Below are positions 22,938 to 34,434 of a DNA stretch of 41,256 nt, piece by piece. The position numbers and the translations under genes are program-made. The notes below the pieces were generated by a model. It saw only the letters and a list, made by a program, of their open reading frames with translations, did no database searches and was not told the DNA's origin. Origin of the DNA: Theristus sp. LFF4_11 (taxonomy: Eukaryota > Nematoda > Chromadorea > Monhysterida > Xyalidae); assembly GCA_030248135.1 (NCBI GenBank), contig JASANC010001307.1, forward strand, positions 1 through 41,256, in the 5' to 3' direction. Within the stretch, counting starts at the first letter, position 1. Each line of letters begins with the position of its first letter.

Positions 22938-23239
22938 CCTCTGTCATAGTGAAAGCAAAAAAATTGACGATGTGTTTGTTTTGTTCTGTTTGATGTGGTG
23001 AGGCATACAAATAAACTTGATTGACTGATTCACGACAATCGGCTGAAATCACTTATCAGTGATATTTCTTGTGTCTTGTGCCATTCCGTTTGTTCAGTTC
23101 AGAGATCCTCCGATTTCCGCCTGCGATTACTGGCTGTTCGGACTTGTGCCCTGAGTGAGTTCAGCTGCCACAATTTTTTCAATGATGGTGCACAAAGTTT
23201 TAAACAACCGATCTAAATGTGCGTCCAGAAATTTTTCGT
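22673..23239. other. Intergenic with (GTCT)n microsatellite
   Basis: A (GTCT)n tract of seven to eight units occupies about 22907-22937. No coding exon is supported in the rest. Confidence 0.6.
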
Positions 23240-23500
23240 CGTGGCAACCAGGTGCAACCACTAATCAGCGTGACCAGAAGATTCGTTTTTTATTTGTTTT
23301 CCTGGGCTAACCAATCAGCGTGATAGATTCTGGTTTTCTTATTTGTTTTCTGGGCTATCCAATCAGGTGCGATCAACTAACCGACCATCATTTAAGTTTT
23401 CTGTTCATGGTCGTCGTGATCCAGTGCATCGTGCAACCCATCACAAATCAATTCAATTCAATTCAACCAATCACCGTTTTTCTGGTTCAACCAATCAGGG
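23240..23500. repeat. Imperfect CCAATCAG-containing tandem repeats
   Basis: Two adjacent units share ATTTGTTTTC-TGGGCTA-CCAATCAG (about 23290-23320 and 23340-23366), and two further CCAATCA words follow near 23466 and 23488 after CTGGTTCAA-like sequence. There is no terminal inverted repeat I can define. Confidence 0.6.
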
Positions 23501-23908
23501 CGGCCTTTTTCGCCATCCGAAAGCCCACGAACGGCGCTGCTTTCTTTTCAGCTTCTTCAACACGTTTCTTGATCAAAGAAGTTGCAACAATATAGCAACA
23601 TGGAATTGCATTTTCTTCGCTTTGAACCAAACGACAGAAATCTACAAATTAATTGGCTGGCACACCTTTCTAAAACATCTTTCAAGCGTGATTGCTTATA
23701 ATTCACGCTCTGGTTTTTTTGCTGTTTAGTACAAAATATTTCTTTCCCTATGTAGGCCAACCGGTTGTTTGTTAAACAAAAATCAAATTTAAAAATAAAT
23801 AAATAAACGGAAATGCCGCCGTTTAAAAAATAGAACAATTTCCCCTAATATGCTGGTTAACCTCATTTTTTGCACAATTTTTTAGAAAGTTCAACACACA
23901 AAAATTAT

Positions 23909-24152
23909 ATTTTTTTTGTTTTGTTTTTAATTGTACGCGCGCCGGTTCCGGAAACCCGAAGGTACCAAACTCCGGCGGAGACGGGCAATACTGCCCCGAG
24001 CCCAATTTTACCCTCGGCTCAGGAGGCAATAGACCATTAGATGTTCGTTGGTCACTCTAATTTTCCACGAGTATGTCTTGTCCACAGCGAGGTTCGAATC
24101 CGGTACCTACAGAACTGTAGGCCGAAGTTCTACCGCTACGCCACGGACGCGA
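23909..24152 (-). repeat. tRNA-headed SINE, left copy
   Basis: Read on the minus strand, it starts with a tRNA-like head: GCGTCCGTGGCGTAGCGGTA (A-box-like) and GGATTCGAACCTCG (B-box-like) about 40 bases later, then a unique body through AATTGGGCTCGGGGCAG and GGAACCGGCGCGCG, and ends in an A-rich tail (AAAAACAAAACAAAAAAAA). It is about 90 percent identical by eye to the right copy at 24339-24564. A Pol III-transcribed, tRNA-derived SINE is the best reading. The cloverleaf is too degraded to be a functional tRNA. Confidence 0.8.
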
Positions 24153-24338
24153 CAGTACCTTCAAATCTTTCTTAGACATTACCTTGAAAAACAGACAGCA
24201 CGTCTAAAATCGACATTTTGGACCGTTTTACCGATTGACTTTAGGAATGAACAACTCTGGAATAAAGCTTTTGAGCGTCGCAAAGCTTGGCTTAACAATT
24301 CCGACGGGTGACATTGTGAACTTGTGACATCGTGATTT
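24153..24338. other. Spacer between two divergent SINEs
   Basis: A unique 186-bp spacer. It contains a short plus-strand open segment ending KAWLNNSDG-stop at 24311 that resembles no family I recognise. It may be older flanking sequence, or part of a composite element. Confidence 0.4.
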
Positions 24339-24564
24339 GTCGCGTCTGTAGCGCAGGTGTAGGGCTTTCGCCTACCGTTCTGTATGTGGAAAGTTCGAAC
24401 CTCGCTGCGTACAAGACACACAGTGGAGAAACTAAAGTGACCAACAAGATCTAATGGTCTACTCCCTCCAGAACCGAGGGTAAATTGGGTTCGGGGCAGT
24501 ATTGCCCGTTTCCGCCGGAGTTTGGTACCTTAGGGTTTCCGGAACCGGCGCGCGAACAAAAAAA
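24339..24564 (+). repeat. tRNA-headed SINE, right copy
   Basis: Starts GTCGCGTCTGTAGCGCAGGT (A-box-like), has AAGTTCGAACCTCG (B-box-like) near 24391, the same body as the left copy (TTGGGTTCGGGGCAGTATTG, TTTCCGGAACCGGCGCGCG), and ends AACAAAAAAA. It is oriented away from the left copy, so the heads face each other and the A tails point outward. Confidence 0.8.
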
Positions 24565-26225
24565 CTGGTGAACTGTACCGTCTGGCGACTTTGTTTGGTT
24601 GATTTTTTTACCTCTTCCTTGATTCTTTGTCGGACTGGAAAATTTAGGGCATTAGCTGATTGGCTGGTGCGTGACTCTGATCAGGTTCAAACGCGAGCCG
24701 TTCTAACTGCATTTTCTTTTTTTGAGTGTGTGTGCGGAGGATTTTGATTTTTAATGGACAAAACTTGTTTGTGATTTCCATTCTGGGATGTCACGGTATT
24801 TGTGATGTCATGGGGTTTGTCTTTGTGTAATAACCTACGGAATGGCCGAGTGAACATGGCAGCTTTTTTCAGGGTGCAAGGAGCGCGCGAAATTTGAATG
24901 AAACAAAAAAGACGTTCAGAAACCAGATTGTGGGCCAAATTTGACGCTTTTTTTAGACTACTGGATTCTTCGTGCTATTCTGTTCATTCTTTCTCCCTTG
25001 CACACATGAATAGGAATTATACTGACATTTTTAAAAAAAACAACTCCTAGTCTGCGACTGATCCCGCCTTGATGGACTGCCTTATTTATTCGCCATGCTA
25101 TAGGTGATTATCTGCCGGCCGATCATTCTAACCGATCACACAACCGATGAATTTACCAATTTTCATCAAAACTGAGTTTCTTCATTGTGCATCATCGTTT
25201 GTTTTTTTTCTACATAATGAAACTTGTGAGTAAAGTGTGAATTGGCCGAAAGGCGAACAAATAAAATTTAATCGTTAGTCGTTAAAGTTTTAAGAAAAGT
25301 TGAAATATTGGCAGGAATATAACAAATGGAATGCAGAACACTCAACACGTGCAAAAATTGATTTCCGACAGCATTTGGTTTTTTCTAAAACAGAGATTAC
25401 GGTAATTATTCTGTAGAACGATCACAAAAATTGGTAGTAAAGCTGGACAATGAACTCACAGGCTCTCCTAAATAGAAGTATCTCCTAGGAAGTGAAAAAA
25501 ATTGTAAAACTACAAAGATAGAATAAAATTACCTAGCGTAGCTTACGGCAAACCAACTTCAAAAGCATAACAACTAATTAATTACAGCAAAAAATAACTG
25601 CTATTGTTGCGGACTCGCTAAAATCATATAAAAAGAATCCATACACCGTAAGAAGTCAAGGATAAGAAAAGTGACGGAGCTGAAATCACGACACGCAAGT
25701 TTCGAAGTAAAAATTCGGATATGATTGTTCTTTTTTCTCATCAATAATCAGCCAAACACCACTGGATTGTGGGTCGTCATTGTGTTTAGTTTATGGGTAC
25801 TGCGGCATTGTTCGCTGTGTGTAGCTCGCTCGTTCCTAAAAAACAATAAAACAGAAACGTGAGAATATCAAAACGATAACCACATTCCAAAAAGTCAAAT
25901 GCAGCAGAATTGCTGAAAATCATGTCCAGCGAACCAACAATCAACAAAAGTTCACTGTCCGCGCAGTCAAGCAAGAACTATCAAAATCGAAAGGTGAATG
26001 AATCTATTATCTTTTTTCTTGGTTCTGCGACTCAGTGCCCGCATCAGAAATAGAAAAAATGAAGCCTGCCGCTCTTCACAGAAACAACTTGAACGTTGCT
26101 GAAGTGGCCGCACACTCTCTGAGATCGATACGGTCACTTGGGCGGTTTTGAACTGCCTTTTCTCATCAGACATGTAAATAATTTAGGTCTGCAAACCAAT
26201 TGAGTCGCAGAAGAACCGAAAAAGA
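24565..26225. other. Intergenic, no supported gene
   Basis: Mostly AT-rich with short open frames only. CTGATTGGCTGG near 24657 is another occurrence of the recurrent CCAATCAG octamer. No splice-supported exon or RNA gene recognised. Confidence 0.4.
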
Positions 26226-26348
26226 TACAGTCGAACTCAATAAAATGTGGAATCAGCTGATTGGTTGGCCGAGGGGAGCCTGCTCACACTCCGCACCCTT
26301 CTTTTTTCGTGGATCTGGATTCTATTGAAACGTGGTTCTTTTGAATGT
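26226..26348 (+). repeat. TACAGTC-family element, single-ended fragment
   Basis: Begins TACAGTCGAACTCAATAAAA and follows the left arm of the 922-1606 element through GGATCTGGATTCTATTG and TTCTTTTGAATG, then similarity stops. It lies 45 bp beyond the intermediate-filament stop codon, probably within that gene's 3' UTR. Confidence 0.85.
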
Positions 26349-26393
26349 AGCATTGTAGCAAATGAACGACACTTTTCTGTCAAACCATGCCCG

Positions 26394-28902
26394 TTAAAAA
26401 ACGTAGAAAACCGTAGCCACCTCTCCATGGTTGTTGTACAGCGTCGTCGTGATATTGCTGCCGGTTCCCCAAGAGCTTTCGTCGTCGAACACAAACTCGC
26501 TCGGTGGATTGTTGTAGCCGCCTTGACCGCGTGCCCAAATCTCAAAGAAATTAATTATTGATAAAAGATCATCCAAACTAAGTAGCACAGACAGCTTTAC
26601 TATATTTTCCCAAACAGATTGCAAACTTCTCCAAAAATCAAAAACAAAAGGTGATTTTGGTAAAATAAGCTCATTGTTTTTTGTGTACCTTGACAGTGCG
26701 TCCCGCACGGATAGTAGCGTCACGCGGGAATGTGTACAACATCTCTTTATAGCCATCGATTACTCGTTTGATTTGCCAACTGCCAATGTCCTCTTCCTGA
26801 CGAGCAACAAAAAAATGTGTGATTTATTCTTGTCAGTTTCATTCACGGTCATTCAAACCGTCAGAAAAACGACCAATTTGAAGGTCTACGGATGTCATGA
26901 AATCAATAATAATCCGATCCAGTATTCCAATATCACCTAGCAAACAATATACAGTCGAACTCAATAAAATGTGGAATCAGCTGATTGGTCGGCCGAGGGG
27001 AGGCTGCGCACAGCGCACTCCTTTCAGGCTTTTGTCTTTTAGTTCACACGAAAAAATTAAGCGACGACGTCGTCGTCGTCGTCATCAAACAAATACATTT
27101 TGAGCTGTTGATTTAAAAAATTTTGAATTTTGCAGTCTCTGACATTTTCAGTTTATTTTTAGCGTGAAAAGGGTGCTGGAAATTTCAATAGAATCCAGAT
27201 CCACGAAAAAAGAAGGGTGCGGAGTGTGAGCAGCCTCCCCTCGGCCGACCAATCAGCTGATTCCACATTTTATTGAGTTTGACTGTAGGGTACATTGGGT
27301 GAATCGAACGGAATAAGACCATTTGTTCCCTTCTGTTCTTCTCTCCAACCAATCCAGTTCGTGGTTTCAAATTAATAAAAAAAGTTTTTTTTTCAAACGG
27401 AACGGACCCCAGAGCGCTCAGTGTTCTCCACAATGATGAATCGCCCGTTCGGATCGCACTCGGCGATCTCCATGTTGCCCTTGGCGCTACGCTGGAACAC
27501 CGTGCGCCCGCCGAACCGATCCGGCGACGTCTGACGCTGCTGGCGGGTTTCGTCGCTGAAAGGTGCAACCACGATTGAGAACGTTGACCAGCGCAACTAT
27601 GCACACCGGAGAAAATCAGCGTTTACAAAAGTTCGCAATCTGAATTGATGTTTTAATGCTGTGCTGATCAATCCAGTGATGATGGGAAATGAAAGCCCTG
27701 AACGCCGCTGTGGGACTCGGCTTGTGATAACGTTTGGTCAAAAAAAAAAACTGCGGGTTTGGAGGACCGGAAGCACATGTATAAAGTCTGAAATAAATCT
27801 GAACTGGAATCCCAGTCAATTTTTGTGAACGACAGCAAAAAATAAGCACAGCATATCCGTGAACCGTGATTTCCCACAGTTCCTGCCCTAATCCTGCCCC
27901 CCCCGGCCTCCCCCCCCCCCCCCGGCTCCAACTCACCCATCATCGTCATCGCCGCCAAGACGCCGCTTTGCGTCAGCGATCAAGTCACGCAGGCCGCCTC
28001 CACTTTCGTCGTCTGTACGTCGTGTCTCAGTCATCCAGCCGCTGCTGCTGCCGCCACCTGCAGAGAATGTAGAGATTACACACAAAAAAAAACTCCCGCC
28101 CATCCGACCCGGATATTTCAAAAGAAACTACCTTCATAGCGAAAACGTGAACAGTGATTCGCTTTCAGTCAAACATTTTGTGGCAAAACTATGGCTTATT
28201 TTTTTAAACGTGTCCCACTGAAATGACGTCATGTGCCACAAAACATGCGCTTGTCGTTCACAGCAAACCAGACTATCCGTTTAGCCGATTTCTTCCCGTA
28301 AACAAATGGTGAATGTCGAATCAGTCACACCAAACTGAAATTTTAGTGCCCGTACTTTGACAAACGGGCGTTTTTAAATAAAATGACATCACGTTAGTCC
28401 GGACAAGTTTGAATAAATCCACAATACCATACCACACATAATAATGGTATTATTATTTTTTTCAGGTTCTGCGACGGAATGCGTGCGCAGACGTAGAAAG
28501 GAAACTACGTAGTTTCAATCTTCATGTGGCAATTCAAAACCGCACAAGTGACTCTGCTCTATTTAGGGGACTTGGATCACTTTGCCAATTTTGAATTCCC
28601 GCGTCATGCATGAAACTGTTTACCTAATCTATGCGCGCATTGAGTTTCGGAACCAAAATAAAAGATCATAGTCTGCTGCATAACTTAACCGGCCAAAAAC
28701 AATTTTATTACCACTGCCTGCGCCGCCGCCGCCACTGCCAGACGACCAACCGCCGCCCCCTAGAAAGAAAAGAACTGGTTTGGTCGACTATGCAATAAAG
28801 GATGTGTTCTTTTTAATGCACAAACAACAATTTTGGAGTTACAATATTCTATACAAACTCTTCGTTAAAAGAAATAATCACATCAAAAATAATTTCTGAC
28901 CT

Positions 28903-28933
<31 letters not shown>

Positions 28934-31900
28934 GGCCACCGGACGACCAACCACCACCGCCTCCACCACCTGAAATAAATCGCACAACTACCTATGATTG
29001 TGAAAGTTGTTTTGGACTGCGTCTTGTTTTTCACCGTTTTCTGCAAATTTATTGATCGTGTGAAATTGAACATGCTCGAAAAAGATATCCAAACTTATTA
29101 GACTTTACCTCCTCCCACACCGCCACCACCAAACGACCAACCACCGCCACCAGCACTAGCACCGTCGCTGAAGAAATAAAAATTCAATCCGTGACTAAAA
29201 AGATGAACTGTGAACTGAAAGAAGACAACTGTGAACAACCACAAACACCAAGGGAGAAACCAAAACTAATGCGCGCATCAGCTCTTGCTCCCTACCGATT
29301 CTCCTCGCTCTCGAGCATCTTACGGTAGATCGCAATCTCCATGTCCAGCATTTGCTTCGTGCTCAGTAGATTCTGAACAAAAAAAAATTCTATTTTCCCA
29401 ATAATCTCTTCTTTCCGTATTTAGAAAAAGGCGCAATAAGTCCTGAAGTCCGGTGGTTCGCGAAATGAAAATGAAATGAAATGAAATGAAATGAAATGAA
29501 ATGAAATGAAATGAAATGAAATGAAGACACTGGAGAAATAGAGAAACGCAAGACAATCGTTGGACACCTGCAATTCAGCGACCAACGACGAATACTCCGC
29601 CCGAACTCGAGTCAACTGTCCGTCGCGATCTTCGAGCGTTCGCTCGTGCAGCGTACGATCGGCGTCCAATTGGTCGCTCAGCTGGCGAACCTGTTTCTCG
29701 AGTTGGTTGTTCTGCAAATGGTGAAAATCTTTTCGTTGTTTTTTATGCTGAATGCTAAATTTGAAAAGCATCGTGTAAAATACATGTCTATGTGGGACTG
29801 CACAAGGATTATTCTTTAAGCCATAGTTGTGTTTTTTTCAAATCAAATCAGAACAGATTACTAAAATGGCCCCAAATGAAAAGGATCCACTTCAACGGAT
29901 TTCAACTTCTACTAAAGGCCCCACGCCCCATACCGATGTCAGGACTCCTCCTGTAATCGATTTCTCCATCATGAAAAGTCATCACCTGGTCGCCCTAATT
30001 TAGTTAATCCAATATTTCAAATCGTTAAAAGCACCAAAAACACCCGACAAATGGCGTTAAATAATGCCAATCTTGATGCCACATTGCGTACCTTTTCCTC
30101 CATGGCAGCAAGATTGGCGCGCGCCTCCTCGGTCAATAGCCGCATGCGGGTAGCCTCCTCGCGAATGGAGCTTCCTCCCTGCGGTACATCGCGTCCCTGC
30201 ATCGCGTGCACCTCCGAGACCTGTGGGCAGTTTTATTATGGAGCATGTTACAGAATGTTTAGCAAGTTTCGAGAATATTTTGATGTTTTAAGTTTACTTT
30301 GAAGCATCAAAACAGTTGATTTACATTACATGTAGCCGCTCTACTTTTTTTCAGAAGGCATGCCACACGCTTTTGACAAGAAAATATCGAAACTGTACTG
30401 TAGCCAACGATATTTGATTCTGATTTGCCAAAACCTACATTAGTTCATTTGCTCAAAGCAGCGCAGCATCCCTTCGCATTAAATATATTTGATTGCAAAG
30501 AAATCACACGAAACAAAACCATATATCTAAAAAGTAACAACTATGGTCAACTGTATATACATGTACCGTATTACCTCTATTAAACCCCCCCCCAAAATTA
30601 AACCCCCCCCCCAAAAATAAACCCCACCCCCTCGACAAGTTTCCAAATAATCCCCCCCCCAAAAATAAACCCCCATGGGGGTTTATTAGAAACCTGTTTG
30701 AAACACATACCTAGCGAATTCAGTGGCTGAATGCAGTGACATTGGTGAAATTGTGCTACCAAAGGCCCCAAAGGGATGAGTTGGCGGTAATTTCATTACA
30801 AAAGGCTGTTACCAAAGGAAATCTCTGTGAAAAGTAGAAGTTTCTGCGACTTCCTTCCTGCCATGGAAGGTATTTTTGCCATTTTGCCCACCCCTAAAAA
30901 TGGTTTCCAAATAAACCCCCCCCCCCCAAAAATAATCCCCCCCCCCAAAAATAAACCCCCACCCCCAGAAGTCGCTGAAGAAATAAACCCCCATGGGGGT
31001 TTAATAGAGGTAATACGGTATACCTATTTTCTTGAGTTTGCGTAAAACAACTGCATGCACACACGACGAAAACGACAAACAGTTCAGTGCAACGGATGTG
31101 ATTTGTCATGAAAAACGGAAATTCTTATCAAAGAAGTGAAAAGTGAAAATATGGTGATTAAAATTTAGAGAGGTTCATGTCCCACCATTATACTTATTAC
31201 ATTCAAACTGAACTCAGAAACACACAAAACCATAACAATTTGTTTGTTCATGTTCGTTGGAAAGCGGACGAGCTGATTGATTTCATCGTGCTACCAGGTG
31301 ACCAATCAGCACGTCCAAAAATTTAAGTGCATCCAATCAGCTTCATGCGTTAGATTTCATGCGACCCGCAAACGCCCACGGGCCCGCAAGAGATTTTACG
31401 CTCCCACATTCGGTTCGCGGGCCTTCTCCGTGGTACACCACGGTATTATCACACGGTTCTAACTTGCACATGCACCAAAGTGGTGTTCTAGTAGAAAATC
31501 ACATCACTCTATGAAAAAAAACGTGCACATACTCCGCTAGTCCTTGTGCTCTAAATCATTCAAGTGTTCGATATTTGACAAAACCATTTGATGTTCTTAC
31601 CCATTTGTCAATCTAGACATGTAATATGGAAAAGGGAAAGTTAGACGTTATACCTGTTTTCACCGGACTTACCAGCTCCATGTACTAAAACCAAAAAAAT
31701 GACAGACCAAATGTGGACTGGACAAAACGCGACGTTGTAGTGCTCTAATTATCTGCTTTGAATGTTTGAAATTGAACAGGGACTCTTTTGCTAGAATGGT
31801 GAAAACAGCACTAGTTTTTCAAGTTATAAAAGCAAAAACCATGAACCACAAAATCAAAAGCTTCAAAAATTCTTCACAATCTGCAAAAAAACTTGATAAA

Positions 31901-34434
31901 CTTTACCTTCAGCTTGTACCAGCTCTCCATGTCCGACTTCGTCTGCGTCGTCATCAGCTCGTACTCGTCCTTGATGTCGCGGATGGCCATCGCGAGCTCG
32001 TTCTTGAAGAACTCCTTCGTGTCGGCCGGTTGCGTGTTCAGCAGCGTTTGTAGCTCTTTTGACTCCTGCGCGGTGGAAACATGGATTGTTGCTGGGTGGT
32101 GGTAGTTGTGGGTTTCGACAAAGAAAGAAGCAGAAAAACCAAATACAAGGTTCACTTTGAGCGACCACAAGACTGAAAAATAGATTTTTTTTCAAAAGAC
32201 CGTGAACAACTGGTAATTGAACCTGATCGTGAACGCGACGCAGAAAGTCCAGCTCTTCCATCAGCGACTGCACCTGATTCTGGAGTTCGATGCGTTTCAG
32301 CGTTTCGTCGTCGAGATCCTAAGTGAACCGAGGGGATAATAAAAAAAGACAGGGGTGGTTTTACAAACATGCACAATATGACAAACAAACTGAACAGTTG
32401 CAACTTGTGTTTGTTGCAAGGACTCAAGATTATTTTGGTCACTCAGCAAATTGTAGCACACCCAAACAATGACTCAATTGAAAAAAACGAATCTTTTGAG
32501 CGTTGTACATACGCACGGTCCGGTTGAGGTTTTATCTATTTCAGTGCGAATTACCGTAAAACTACAAAGCTAAACCGGAGCTGGAGCTGATACCTGATCC
32601 CAATGTTTCACACCTTCAACCTCTTCAATCAATCCAGGCACTTTCACTTTGCTGAAAAGGCTTCGCTTAGGATTAGGATTAGGTTTAGGATTATAATGTG
32701 GGCAAAGCGCAAATTACCACCATGGAGTACAAGAAAAAAAACACCGAAAATCACAACGTAAAAACTCCGGAGTGTCGCCACGGACCTTTCGCGCCGCAAT
32801 CAGATCGTCCCATCGCGAGTAGAACTCCTTGCGCAGCCGTTCGCGATCGCCCTCCATCGTTCTCATTCTGCTCTTCAACGACTCCGCCTCCGAGTTGAAC
32901 GCGGCGATCTTCTGTTCGATCGCGCGGATCTTGTCCGGGTCGGCGTCTCCGTTCACTGAGTCGATCCTGCGAAACGAAGAAAAATTATTGTTTGGAAAAC
33001 GAGAGAAAAACGAGAGCACCGCGCCCGCGAGCTGAACAAAAATCGGCTCGCGAGTTGATCAGAAATCGGCTCGCGGGCCGATCACCAAAATTATGCCCGC
33101 GAGACTCGCGAGCTTTTGCAGTTTTGAAGTGCGGGCCTGCGGGTAAATCCGTGGCTAAAAAATTCTGCGAGCGGCACACGAGTTTGCCCGACAGCAAAAA
33201 AATCATTGCGGGCGGGCATGCGGGCCAAAAAAAACCGCCCGAGGCCCGACGCTCACGGCCCGTAAAGAAGCCCACCCGCGCTCACCCCCACATACACCCT
33301 TCCGGCGGGGCTCGACGCCGAACGCACAGACAAGAGTCTGACGCGCTTCTCCCGGAATGCTCACCTCGCTCCCAGTGCCACTTACAATCTACGATAGTCG
33401 ACGATGTCGTCCTGCAGTCGAGCGAGTTTCGCCTCGGCACCCGCTTTCTGTCGAGCTTCATCGTCCAACTCCTTGCGCAGGGTGCTCAGGTCGTCTGTGT
33501 ATTTCTCCTGGAACATTTTTTTAAATTCTTTGCTGCAGTTTCCAAATTAAGGATACATTAGTAGAGGAGTTCTTTATGTCTCCGAGGTTTCGGTTGACCA
33601 GCCGTTAGCGAGCGTTTCTTCTTACTTTAAAATAAAAAAATATGAAATGCATGTAACAAATGAGTTTATTCTATAAGTTCAGTTTTATTATACATTGTAG
33701 TCGCCCCCGATTGCTCTCACATTTTCGCGACCAACCAACCTACTCCTCAGCTCGAAAGCAGCCAATCAGCGCAGTCGCAACAGAGTACAAAGAAAAATGT
33801 TCATCGTTTCCATCCATGTTCATCCAAAATGAAAAAAATACAAAAATAAAAACCTTCACATCGGACGTGTCCTTGCCCCAGTTGCCGCGCAGATTGTTCA
33901 GCTCCTGTACGAGCTCGCGGTTGCGCTTCTCGAGATCCTTGACGTGCGTCAGGTAGTTGCCGAGACGATCGTTCAACTTTTGCATTTCCTTTTTCTCGTT
34001 TTCGGCCGAAGCGAGAAAATCGCCGGCCGCTTTCTTCGACGCCTCAGAGTCGACACCGCTGATACTGTGCGAGCCCATCTCGGTCACCATCTTCAGGACG
34101 CGGCCTGGACAGGTTTTGTTTTGTGAATTTCTGGTTTTTTCTGTTAATTTCTGATTTTTTGTTTTTTTTCAAAATTTTCAAGAACATCCTTTACATACTT
34201 GTAGATGTATACAAATTCGAACAAGTCATATGCGTTGTACAGTTACAGCGCCACAAACTTGGAAAGAGTCTTAAAAATCAAAACTAGCATTCAATGGAAC
34301 CACAGAAAAATGTGGAGCAACACCCAAGACAAACACTGACCGTTTTTGATGTGAAAGTTGGACAAATAATAAAGTTTCCAATTATTTATAACTCGTTTAC
34401 CTGTGGCCTGGTTCGAATAGCGTGCTTGCGGCAT
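26394..34434 (-). CDS. Cytoplasmic intermediate filament protein with lamin tail domain
   Basis: Structural protein forming 10-nm filaments via a coiled-coil rod. Sixteen exons in order: 34434-34401, 34104-33854, 33507-33386, 32966-32786, 32318-32223, 32065-31907, 30220-30092, 29711-29568, 29372-29296, 29167-29109, 28969-28901, 28759-28712, 28057-27937, 27555-27408, 26796-26689, 26540-26394 (630 aa); all phases agree. Head 1-49; coil 1A from about 50 (KLNDRLGNYLTHVKDLEKRN); coil 1B about 96-228, about 42 residues longer than vertebrate cytoplasmic types, as in lamins and protostome filaments; coil 2 ends with the signature MEIAIYRKMLESEENR (about 382-398). A Gly/Ser/Trp linker (399-457) leads to TETRRTDDESGGG and a lamin tail domain about 506-630 (GNMEIAECDPNGRFIIVENT, IGSWQIKR, IWARGQGG, SSWGTGSNITTTLYN). 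It ends EVATVFYVF: no CaaX box, and no clear nuclear localisation signal after the rod, so cytoplasmic rather than a lamin. Confidence 0.93.
26950..27287. repeat. TACAGTC-family MITE, 338-bp full copy in IF intron
   Basis: Bounded by TACAGTCGAACTCAATAAAA and TTTATTGAGTTTGACTGTA, inside the intron between exons 14 and 15 (within the lamin tail domain). It has the same internal features as the 922-1606 element, including GACGACGTCGTCGTCG at about 27063 and GGCCGAGGGGAGGCTGC near each end. Confidence 0.9.
28707..28980 (-). other. Phase-1 glycine/tryptophan mini-exons 11 and 12 of the IF gene
   Basis: Exons 11 (28969-28901) and 12 (28759-28712) are both 1-1 phase and both encode Gly-rich modules with GGWSSG at the start. 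Exon 10 (29167-29109, GGGGWSFGGGG) and exon 13 (28057-27937, GGGSSSGW) are variants with one altered border phase. The DNA is (GGC)n-rich. The layout fits tandem exon duplication; skipping either 1-1 exon would keep the frame. Confidence 0.8.
29466..29525. repeat. (AATGA)n microsatellite in IF intron 8
   Basis: About twelve units of the pentanucleotide ATGAA fill the middle of the intron between rod exons 8 and 9, ending about 40 bases from the exon 8 donor. Confidence 0.97.
30564..31020. repeat. TACCGTA-family MITE, 457 bp, in IF intron 6
   Basis: The left end TACCGTATTACCTCTATTAA and right end TTAATAGAGGTAATACGGTA are perfect complements, and the match extends about 26 bp. The interior contains repeated AAACCCCC/AAAATAAACCCC units and two AACCCCCATGGGGGTTT palindromes (about 30668 and 30987). 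A terminal TA suggests a TA-target Tc1/mariner or pogo-like element (inference). Not coding. Confidence 0.92.
32553..32715 (+). repeat. Dispersed repeat with TTAGGA array (copy 2) in IF intron 4
   Basis: Starts TACCGTAAAACTACAAAGC and shares GGAGCTGGAGCTGAT, CACTTTG and AGGATTAGGATTAGGTTTAGG with the 22391-22672 copy, followed by a related ATGTGGGCAAAGC. This copy keeps a TACCGTA-type left end, which links it to the elements at 30564 and 36294; I find no matching right terminus. Confidence 0.8.
33005..33300. repeat. GC-rich short-repeat tract in IF intron 3
   Basis: Interspersed words GCGGGCC, GCCCGCGAG and ATCGGCTCGCG recur across the intron between exons 3 and 4. Related CGGGCC-TTC/GCTTC-CGTGGT-CACCAC sequences occur near 18207 and 31415, suggesting a decayed dispersed element. 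Confidence 0.4.

Noticed and set aside
24178..24311. Short open segment between the two SINEs ending KAWLNNSDG
   Set aside because: Too short and with no recognisable family; may be chance.
23940..24420. Two apparent tRNA genes
   Set aside because: A- and B-box-like words are present, but stems are mismatched and each is joined to a conserved body and A-rich tail, so SINE heads are the better explanation.
26394..34434. Nuclear lamin
   Set aside because: The lamin tail domain and long coil 1B are present, but there is no C-terminal CaaX box or clear nuclear localisation signal after the rod, and a Gly-Trp linker replaces that region.
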